In this document: positions 56,380 to 64,000 of the stretch, piece by piece
How the letters are laid out: each line of letters begins with the position of its first letter
Position numbering within the stretch: the stretch's first letter is position 1
From: Pomphorhynchus laevis
Taxonomy: Eukaryota > Acanthocephala > Palaeacanthocephala > Echinorhynchida > Pomphorhynchidae
Direction: 5' to 3'
DNA: 64,000 nt
Assembly (NCBI GenBank): GCA_012934845.2
Contig: WNNJ02001138.1
Coordinates: 62,001 to 126,000 of the forward strand
Notes under the pieces: model-generated
Told to the model about the DNA's origin: nothing
Database searches by the model: none
What the model saw: the letters and a program-made list of their open reading frames with translations, nothing else
Position numbers and translations under genes: made by a program

Positions 56380-57110
56380 TTACAGTATTTCTGACAGCGA
56401 TTGTATTACCGTGAAAACAAAGTCCAAAGGTCAATAATAACTTGTCAGTAGAATACATCAGATTAGATAAGTGAGTCCATGTATTAGACTATATATTAGA
56501 CTATATAAATTATATATTAGACTATATATTAGACTATGTATAAATAAAGATAAATAATAAATAATTATATAAGATTTGATACAATTTATATTTATATTAA
56601 GTTAAAATTTTAAATTGAAATTTAAAATAAAAGTCAGTATTTATGAATTGATATAGATATCAATTCATAAAATTGATATGATATTGATATCAGATCACAT
56701 AGCTGTGTCTACGTATTTTATACTATATATAAATAAAAATAGAGATAAATAATAAATAATTATATAAGATTTCATACAATTTAAATCGAGTTAAAATTTA
56801 AAATTGTAATTTAAAATAAAAGTCAATTGTTAGGAATTTACTAATAAATAACAGACAATGTATAAGAATAAGGATTAGAGGTTAGCAGAAGGAACTACTA
56901 TGTTATCAGGTTTCGGCCCATATTCATCAATCCAACATAGCAATTATTTTATATAATTTCTAATATACGATTTATATTTATATCAAGTTAAAATTTAAAA
57001 TTGAAATTTAAAATAAAATTCAATTGTAATGAATTGACTAATAAATAACATACGATGTGTAAGAATAAGGATTATAGGTCATCAGTAACTAATATAAATA
57101 AATTTTTATT
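56380..57110 (-). repeat. Two or three partial Naiad-like PLE 3' UTRs
   Basis: Minus strand: tail repeat 56380-56480, a UTR fragment to 56640, a second UTR start at about 56690 with core 56870-56945, and a third fragment 56945-57090. 56480-56540 is an ATATTAGACT microsatellite. Confidence 0.62.
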
Positions 57111-57400
57111 ATAATTAGCTGTAAATTATTGTTTACATTAATTTATTTTTAGTTTCACATTAGCACTACAATGCATTTGTAGTGTTGATAAAAACAAAAA
57201 AATAACAGCTTAAACAAACAAGTTACCGTCTACTTGATTAAATGACATAAGAATATTATTCTTGGTTAAATAATATAACTTACAATAATAAACAAATGAT
57301 CACAATTCCTGATAAATGTGGTTGTTAATTGTTGAATGGTTTCATGGTTTAATGGTTGTTAAAAGGGTAATTAAATAAAAGTGGTAACAATAAAAATGGT
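57111..57400. other. AT-rich spacer
   Basis: No feature recognised. Confidence 0.4.
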
Positions 57401-58660
57401 TAACAATACAAATGGGAACGATATTCAGTGTGCAACCGCTATTATATTACGAGTGCCGTTCGAATTCAAAAACATGAGACGGATATCAGGTTCTCAGGAA
57501 GCGGCTTGCCCTCGTTGTGACTCGTTCCTAATAACATCACATGACCTCGTTGTGCCTCGCTCTTAACAGCATCACAACCATAGGCAACAAACCATATTAT
57601 CCCATGGATGATGTGGTAGATTCAATTAGGACGAAATGATACAATATCACACATGCTAAGCATCACCAAGGTACAAACTCTAATACATGTGCCAAAGATC
57701 GCCAGAGTCTCCGTGATCGAACGCCTTGCAACACAGATGAATGACGTAGTCAAGGTCCAATACAACAGTGAGAGTTGGTTAAAGTTGCTAATTTTTCCAA
57801 AATATTGACTGGCAAAAATGTCCACCAGGAATTAGGAAAAAATCACTTACGACTATAAATCACTTAGGGTCAGCAATAAGAGTTGAATCGTGCAACGACA
57901 CAACAGCGCAAGCAGATCAACACTCTAGAACATCTACAATAGAAACACACAACTGGAAGACTAATGAAAGGTAGTAACTATGATGGCGAACCGTGTCACG
58001 ACAGTGAACCACTAGCATGCTGCTCGAAGGATCACATAATGTCGGTCACAATTAGCTCTTTATGTGCAAACTCCTTGTTATATATGGCTTGCAACCTAAT
58101 CATCCCAAAGAACTAGTTAAGCCAAGTGATAGCGTCTACGGAAGTCGACTCTTTACGTCTATATGCCGGTTTACAAACTGGGCATTGGAAAAATCAATGC
58201 AGGCGTCGCATTTGACCGCCTTTCTTTGGAGCAAACTTTGCGCTATTTCAAAATCTGGCGGGTCTTTGCGACCAATTTGCGGTAGGATTAACTTCGCGAC
58301 GATTGGTTTAAAAAGTGATTTGCAGGCTAGGGATTTCGGAAGCTGTCGAATTTCTGACCTCGAGACAGCTGGGGTGAAGCAGCCGTTTACGCTTGGTGTG
58401 CCTTTATTCGATGCGGACTCAGTTCAGGGAGAGGCTTGGTAAAACTTTATTTTATTAATACCTTCAATTCAATACATCGCAACGAAATGTTTAAAGAAGT
58501 GAGAATTTTGGAATCAGACATTTTTCGCTATGTCCATTGTTGCTATGAACAACCGACATGGTTGAAATACAACAGATGCATACTATTCTCAAGTGAAGGA
58601 ATACAGCAGGGTGATCCCCTAAGTCCACACTATCAAGAAACACCATAGGAACATGTCATA
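57400..58660 (+). mobile_element. LINE-C copy 2, 5' half to RT motif B
   Basis: Plus strand. ACPRCDSFLITSH (about 57505-57545) is a zinc-knuckle remnant. KVQTLIHVPKIARVSVIERL (57670-57730) and SWLKLL are the helical linker. RT fingers lie in broken frames near 58240-58380; FINTFNSIHRNEMFKEV (about 58450-58500) is motif A and GIQQGDPLSP (about 58595-58625) motif B. Motif C is missing. Several interruptions. Confidence 0.65.
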
Positions 58661-58869
58661 GACAACAATTCTCTAAGAATTAACATATGAGTGAGACAGG
58701 AAGCTGTGGCTATGCATAAACACCAATACGCATGTGAGTTTGTTTATCTAGTATCTTATTCTAATACAAATTATATTATTTATTATCCATTAATTAAAAA
58801 TTTTGACTTAATAGTTTAAATTTATTTTTGTAATATTTTGTTGATTTATATTTATATTATATTTATATT
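58661..58869 (-). repeat. Naiad-like PLE C-terminus/UTR trace
   Basis: 58745-58830 on the minus strand matches the stretch around the PLE stop codon (GATACTAG-type and WMDNK region). Confidence 0.5.
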
Positions 58870-59040
58870 TGTTGATTTATATCCTCGCGTTCCTTCATGA
58901 ACTTGGCGCAAGTTTAATCCGCGTAACTTCTGAACTTCGAGCCCGTGCTTTCCTGTTCCAGCGGATGAGTGTAGCCGTTCAGCGGGACAATGCTGTATGT
59001 ATAATGGAAAACATGAACGGAGGAGGGTAGTCAGACCTTT
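58870..59040 (+). pseudogene. LINE C-terminal fragment
   Basis: FLHELGASLIRVTSELRARA and FLFQRMSVAVQRDNAVCIME correspond to the end of restriction-endonuclease LINE proteins (LFQRISIALMRGNSKAIL in LINE-B). Here the protein ends shortly afterwards without any appended domain. Confidence 0.65.
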
Positions 59041-59123
59041 TATTTTAAATTTAATTGAACACTTTTATTTCTCTACATAAATAATATTTATATTCTGATA
59101 AAATTACATTCGTGTGCCACGTA

Positions 59124-59326
59124 ATCTGTTTATTAGGCATTATTAATTATCCACACGAGAAAAACAAATTTTTGTTAGAGTTAATTATAACAACGTTTCG
59201 GTCAATCACAGTGACCCTTTTCAAGTTGAAAAGGGTCACTGTGATTGACCGAAACGTTGTTATAATTAACTCTAACAAAAATTTGTTTTTCTCGTGTGGA
59301 TAATTAATAATGCCTAATAAACAGAT
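59124..59326. repeat. Perfect 203-bp palindrome (101-bp arms, 1-base centre)
   Basis: Left arm 59124-59224 and right arm 59226-59326 are exact reverse complements. They contain GGTCAATCACAGTGACCC and ATTATCCACACGAGAAAAAC. No differences between the arms were seen, so it formed or was homogenised recently. Flanks differ immediately outside. Confidence 0.85.
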
Positions 59327-59377
59327 AATATTTATATTTTGCAAATTTAATATTTTAAAAATATGTTTATATGAAAA

Positions 59378-59460
59378 GCCGGCATCATTGAAATATAACG
59401 GATACAGAATCCTCTCAAGTGAAAGAGTACAGCAGGGTAACTCCTTGGCCAGTTGCTTTT
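59378..59460 (+). pseudogene. Small LINE-C RT fragment
   Basis: PASLKYNGYRILSSERVQQG, the same segment as LKYNRCILFSSEGIQQG at 58560-58610; a second, partial copy. Confidence 0.55.
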
Positions 59461-59735
59461 GTCGATAGAAACATAGCGACCCTAAAATTAATCTTAAATA
59501 TCTGGTATTTACAATTTTTTTGCTTAATAGTTCAAATTTATTTTTAATATTATTTTTTATATATTGTAAATTAAATATTTTAATAATATTTTGTTCATTT
59601 ATACAAATCCATTATAAATCAAATCAGAAAGTGAGTCTACGTATTAAATATAATTATAATTTTTTAATAATAAGTCTATTTAGTAGTTAAACACAATATA
59701 ATTATAATTTTTTCACAAAGTTTGAACTTTCTTGG
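59461..59735. other. AT-rich spacer with PLE UTR trace
   Basis: 59540-59690 includes AAATCAGAAAGTGAGTCTAC, the PLE 3' UTR terminus (minus). No gene. Confidence 0.45.
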
Positions 59736-60539
59736 CTGCTTAATAAACTACTTACATTTGAGATAAAATAACATACAACTGAAAAAATCTAAGATATAAA
59801 GATAAAAAATTATATATCATGACGACAAAGTATATCGAGAACAGCAAAACTACACAATTATATAGAAATCTTCAGTGATGTCAGAAGCTATTCAAATTAA
59901 ACCAACAGTGATCTTAAAAAAAGTTAGAGATCTAATATACATACAAGATCTACAATATAATTGAAAGTCAACGTGATCTAATATACGACAAGATATAATA
60001 TACATACACTCAATTAATCTGATTGATCTGAAAACTGTGTTATAAACTCGCAATCAACAATAATAATCACGAATCAACTACGAATCAGCTACGAACCAAC
60101 GGCTTACAATTAATTAATACAAAACCGAGCTTGGGATAACATGCAAGCGAATACGGATAGTTGCGCAGTCTGTGGCGGATCGTTTCGCCTTAACGTATCA
60201 GGTCATTTTCGGGTATACGGACCTGTGAACTTGCGCTGATCAGGATCAGAACAGCTACCGACAGCCAGCTCTCACAACGTAATCGCATCAACTGACACAA
60301 TACCTGAGTTTTTAGACGCCAACGATAACACCTCGAAGACATCGTTTCAGTTTGAAAAGATAGACAGTTCTTGCTGCGAAAATCAAAAGAGATCCTTCGA
60401 ACTTCTTCATAGGGTTTGGATGGAATCAGTTAACACGATAAAGCACATTCTTTGGAATCTTCGCCGCCGAGTTGCCAATGCTTTTTCCTCTTTAATTCTA
60501 GAGTCATTGTGCTCAAATTCATCCAACGATTAGGAGCGT

Positions 60540-61189
60540 TTGCTGTGCTTTCCGAAGCTATGCCTACAGACTTCCTCAGGTCGGCATCATGCCGGAGACA
60601 ACACTAGATCTAATATTAACGCGCTTATAAACAAATTCGAAAATGGAAGAGAGCGTGATTGCCTTTCCTCTTTGGGGTTTCGATCATCTAGGAAATTCAG
60701 AGGAACTAATGATAAGAAAAATGAATTTATGGAAGTCATCGAATTGGCGAGAAATGGCAATTTCGGAAAGGCCATGCGCCGCCTTACATCGAATAATACA
60801 TGCGAATTTTCAGAATCTTTGCGCGGAAGACTGACAGAGCTACACCCCTTACATGATGTTCCCCAAAGTCCTGGACAACCATCTTTGAGTACCCCCTTGG
60901 GGCCGCAGTATCATCATTCCCATCCTATTCCTCAACTGGCTGTTTAGGTTTGAGAGCAGAACATATTCGAGATATGCTGTCGGTAGATCACGGGGTTTTG
61001 CTTCAACGCCTAACATCACTAGTCAACAACATGATCGCTGGTACTCTCTCGAACGATCTCGTGCCCTTTGTCGCCGGTGCTAATCTCATAGCATTAAACA
61101 AACCAGATGGATGGATCCGCCCTATTGCCATTGGGAAGACATTACGTCGTCTTTGCGCTAAGTGTTTTTGCTCCAAACTTCGACAGTGA
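60540..61189 (+). pseudogene. LINE-B copy 2, pre-RT linker and RT fingers
   Basis: 60540-60947: MEVIELARNGNFGKAMRRL and RGRLTELHPLHDVPQSPGQP, the pre-RT region that copy 1 lacks in part. 60950-61189: RAEHIRDMLSVD, VPFVAGANLIALNKPDGWIR and PIAIGKTLRRLCAK, the RT finger motifs. A stop separates the two parts. Confidence 0.72.
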
Positions 61190-61240
61190 TTTGCCGAATC
61201 CCTCCATCCGCACCAGCTCAGTGTAGCGAGGCCAAACGGA

Positions 61241-61702
61241 ATGGAACAGATAGTACATCAAGCACGTCGTCTACAACAACTTCATGATCAAGATGTTAAT
61301 TGGGTTTGGGCTAAAATCGACTTGGCTAATGCTTTTAATACGCTGAACCGGAATTCCTTCGTCAACGCGACCAGTAAGAATTTTCCAGAAATTAGTCGAT
61401 GGACATCATGGTTCTACGGCACTACCTCGAGCCTTCGGTTCGGTAGCCTGAAACCTCTTCAGTCTCGAAGAGGAGTACAACAAGGAGATCATCTTGGTCC
61501 AGTTCTATTTCGCCCGGCGATTGATCCGATTGTAGTCCAGATATCGGAGATTGAAGGTATCAGCTTAAATAGGTGGTACCTCGACGACGGAATAATCGGC
61601 GGTACTCCTGTTGCGGTGGGCGAGGCTCTGGATCGTCTTGCTGCTAATTTTCATGTGATTGGAATGTCTATTAACTTCAAAAAAGACCGAAGTAATTGGT
61701 AG
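61241..61702 (+). pseudogene. LINE-B copy 2, RT catalytic core
   Basis: 153 codons: WVWAKIDLANAFNTLNR (motif A), RRGVQQGDHLGPVLF (motif B; GDH where GDP is usual), LNRWYLDDGIIGGTPVAVG (motif C, about 61570-61610), IGMSINFKK (motif D). Ends by a frame change into 61659-62414. Confidence 0.84.
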
Positions 61703-62414
61703 GGCAGACAAGGTCGACTTGATAAAGAACATATGCCCATGGATCAGATTGGTCAATACCACAAAAAACTTTACAATTCTTGGAAGTCCCATCGGGTCTA
61801 AGGAACATTGTTCGGGATACCTTGTCGATGTTGTTCTACCATCCCTGCGTCAAACTCTGGACTCGCTCGAAAATCTCCCTAACCCACAAGTTGCATTCAT
61901 CCTGCTTCGTAGCTGCGCATCCGCTCCACGGGTAAACCATTTAATGCGCACTATAGACCACGCCTTCGCCGAAGAGTTTGTCCGTTTGTTCGACCGCTTG
62001 ATATTGAAGTGTTTAAGCAATATCACTTCTATTCAACCCGATAAGTGGGCGTGGATTCAAGCTTGCTTACCACTGAAGATGGGAGGACTGGGCCTTAGAA
62101 TCTGCTTCCAACACTCTCAGGCAGCCTTCCTGTCCAGTTCAGACACTGTCGCTAGCCAATTAAACCTTGACCCTATAACTTTCTCTAAGTACGAATTCCT
62201 TAAATCTATTATTCCGCAACATGTAGGAAATCCGCAAACAAATCAACGAGGATTATCTTGTCACATTGACGAAGTGTCGCGCCGCAGGCTATTGGAGAAT
62301 GCCGATCGCTTCAATACTGCCCGATTATTGGCAGTTTCATGCCCACACGCGTGTGCTTGGTTACAGGCCGTCCCTAGCAAATATATGAACACATATGAAC
62401 TTGGCACCAAATGA
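61659..62414 (+). pseudogene. LINE-B copy 2, thumb and post-RT region
   Basis: 251 codons: FTILGSPIGSKEHCSGYL, NPQVAFILLRSCASAPRVNH, LPLKMGGLGLRICF and TARLLAVSCPHACAWLQAVP. It overlaps the next ORF by 20 bases in another frame (frameshift near 62395). Confidence 0.78.
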
Positions 62415-63465
62415 ATTTGTTGTGCTACTACGTCTTTGGCTAGGGATGTCTCTCTGCAACAGTGATTATCGATGCAGACGCTACCTTAGGATGGCAGACA
62501 AATTAGGCTTCCACGCCTTAACATGTCAGTTTGGAGGCCACCCTGAAACTCGACATGATAGTGGATTGAGGGTGGCAAAGGAGATACCAAACCTAGTTCG
62601 TGGTATGCGAGAAAGACCGGCGGACATTCTATTTTATAAGGACCCTCCTTTAGCAGTTGATTTTTCCGTAACTAACCCACAACAAAATGCTTATATTTCC
62701 ATGGCTTCTGAGATCCCTGGCTATGCCGCAAGAAAGTATGCCACCTGTGTCAAGGAAATGAAATATAAACGCAAATTAGAGGAGAATGAATACAGTTTTA
62801 CTGCAGCAGTTGTTGAAACTTACGGAGGATGGAACCCCCAAGGGGAAAAGCTAATTCGTTTCATTGTTCGTTCTATGTCATGTAGAAACAGTAGTCCGTA
62901 TTGCAGCACAGTGGGTCAGTTATTTCAGCGCGTGTCCGTCGCACTCGTGAGAGGAAATGCAAAAGCGATCCTCAAAAGTCTTGACGAGATGGGCCAACCC
63001 TTACTAGAGAAAAGTCTTGGATATTGTGACGACCCATCTCCGCGACTCTTTTCTATGAGCAACCTTGCACAGCCCGAGGCCCAGTCAGTTGAGGTAGTTC
63101 ATGACTCCAATATTCGATCAACTTCCGTCGTTAAAGGCGACCATTCTGAGGTTGACATGCCTGTCCTGCAACTCATGTCTCCACGACGACCTTCGGCATA
63201 TCACTCAACATCTAAACAATCAAATAATGCTTCTTTGTCACTTCAGCAATCACCAACAATTAAGGATGGGTTGATATCGCATCAACCGAATATTGATCAA
63301 CATGCCTATGGAACTGCAACATTATCCAGATTACCACTTGCACCATTTTCGAACCTTCCATTGGGAAATTCAAATTGTACTGAAATACAAAAAAATATTT
63401 TTGGCACTATTCAGACTAATCCACATGCAATTCAAAACCTTTTAAGTAATAATTTGGCTCAATGA
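62395..63465 (+). CDS. LINE-B endonuclease continuing in frame into ubiquilin-like sequence
   Basis: 356 codons. The knuckle at residues 27-44 has Tyr30 where copy 1 has Cys17, and about 13 residues between knuckle and endonuclease are lost. Endonuclease: RERPAD77...VD89FSVTNP. LFQRVSVALVRGNAKAIL (176-193) ends the recognisable LINE part. From about 311 (63325) FSNLPLGNSNCTEIQKNIFG and IQTNPHAIQNLLSNNLAQ align with the start of the ubiquilin STI1 region. Residues 205-310 are low-complexity and may derive from the ubiquitin-like domain and linker (TIKDGL). Ends at a TGA inside the STI1 repeat. Confidence 0.76.
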   Translation: MNLAPNEFVVLLRLWLGMSLCNSDYRCRRYLRMADKLGFHALTCQFGGHPETRHDSGLRVAKEIPNLVRGMRERPADILFYKDPPLAVDFSVTNPQQNAYISMASEIPGYAARKYATCVKEMKYKRKLEENEYSFTAAVVETYGGWNPQGEKLIRFIVRSMSCRNSSPYCSTVGQLFQRVSVALVRGNAKAILKSLDEMGQPLLEKSLGYCDDPSPRLFSMSNLAQPEAQSVEVVHDSNIRSTSVVKGDHSEVDMPVLQLMSPRRPSAYHSTSKQSNNASLSLQQSPTIKDGLISHQPNIDQHAYGTATLSRLPLAPFSNLPLGNSNCTEIQKNIFGTIQTNPHAIQNLLSNNLAQ

Positions 63466-63468
63466 CTT

Positions 63469-63873
63469 ATGAGTAATCCTGCATTGCTTAGTTCAATTAA
63501 GCTTAACAATCCACAAATGCAAAGATTGACGGAGCAGAACCACGAGGTTTCACAATTCGTTAACAATCCGGATTTAATGCGTCAAACAATGGAAATGATT
63601 CGTAATCCTACAACTATACAGGAAATTACGAGAAACCATGATAGAGCCCTGATTAACCTTGAGAGTTTACCGAGCGGATATAATGTTCCACAGAGAATTT
63701 ATCGCGATTTTCAAGAAACAATGCTTAATGTGGCACATGAGCAGTTTGGTGATAACCCTCTGAATACTAATTCTAGCTCATCTAGTACAGCTAACACTAG
63801 TCAAGTAGGAACTGAAAATACAAACCTCCTGCCTAACCCGGGGGGCATCTCAGAATACTACATTTCAAAGTAA
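63469..63873 (+). pseudogene. Ubiquilin (STI1 region) sequence, continuation after the stop
   Basis: Same frame as the preceding ORF after one TGA and one codon. NNPQMQRLTEQNHEVSQFVN, NPDLMRQTMEMIRNPTTIQE, NHDRALINLESLPSGYNVPQ and MLNVAHEQFGDNP match the ubiquilin core ([40 protein letters not shown]). Ubiquilins shuttle ubiquitinated clients to the proteasome. A frameshift at LPNP (about 63840) leads to a frame open to the window end (GASQNTTFQSNLSAS). No introns, so this is an mRNA-derived copy. Confidence 0.85.
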
Positions 63874-64000
63874 TCTATCTGCATCCATTTTAATTCATTT
63901 GCCATTTAATTTAATCGATTCGTCTAGATCATATGTATCTAATTCAAACCGTTTAGAGTCGCATTTGCAATCTACGTCAAGCGAAAACACTAATCGGTAT

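Larger units (their letters stand above)
59736..64000 (+). mobile_element. LINE-B copy 2 fused to ubiquilin-like 3' part
   Basis: Plus strand. The 5' UTR shares TACATTTGAGATAAAATAAC (59752) with copy 1 (29049-29105, inverted). Then come the N-terminal knuckle CAVCGGSFRLNVSGHF (about 60165-60215), linker, pre-RT motif, RT with RPIAIG, NAFNTLNR and YLDDG, thumb, post-RT region, knuckle, endonuclease, and from about 63160-63325 ubiquilin-like sequence running off the window. About five frame changes or stops in the LINE part. Confidence 0.82.

Noticed and set aside
59112-59344. Two near-identical reading frames on opposite strands
   Set aside because: They are the two readings of the perfect palindrome, not genes.

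Overview
This is AT-rich eukaryotic DNA from an animal, almost certainly an invertebrate. Nearly all of it is transposable-element remains lying in the long introns of one unidentified host gene on the minus strand. I support six exons of that gene, in 5'->3' minus order: 55286-55081, 39294-39102, 34131-33918, 33741-~33563, 25368-24794 and a terminal exon at 13225-13025. Splice sites fit. Codon phases agree across every junction except the one after 33563, where the donor is unresolved. I recognise no prokaryotic features, tRNA, rRNA or CRISPR array.

Layout. 1-2535: a CR1/Jockey-like LINE on the minus strand with an intact ORF1 and the start of ORF2. 2890-4870: a broken Ty3/Gypsy element. 5050-8320: minus-strand copies of LINE-A, which has a Cys-rich N-terminus, a YADD reverse transcriptase (RT) and a restriction-like endonuclease. 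8470-9250: the 3' end of a second CR1/Jockey-like LINE. 9290-11240: a fossil whose RT and RNase H resemble those of hepadnaviruses. 11370-12142: a Penelope-like endonuclease fragment and a foldback element. 13-25 kb: Penelope-like elements (PLEs) with GIY-YIG ahead of RT (Naiad-like permuted order), another CR1/Jockey-like LINE, and many copies of the PLE 3' UTR. 25.7-29.1 kb: LINE-B copy 1. 29.9-32.7 kb: a Penelope-type PLE interrupted at its YIDD motif by an inverted 369-bp repeat array. 34-43 kb: more Naiad-like PLEs and a second foldback element. 43.2-48.3 kb: three LINE-A copies head to tail. 48.6-59.7 kb: PLE pieces, LINE-C pieces, a Merlin transposase relic and a perfect 203-bp palindrome. 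59.7-64 kb: LINE-B copy 2.

The most striking observation concerns LINE-B, an R2-type LINE with a YLDD RT, a CCHC knuckle and an RPxD...D endonuclease. Both copies run in frame, just beyond the endonuclease, into host-protein sequence. Copy 1 continues into an ELL-associated-factor (EAF)-like segment of about 213 residues. Copy 2 continues into ubiquilin STI1-region sequence, now interrupted by one stop and a later frameshift. Two captures of different host genes at the same place in one LINE family suggest a recurrent mechanism. Two other non-coding systems stand out: foldback elements and an inverted 369-bp array carrying hammerhead-like cores, and a PLE 3' UTR with a compensatory hairpin and interleaved helices.
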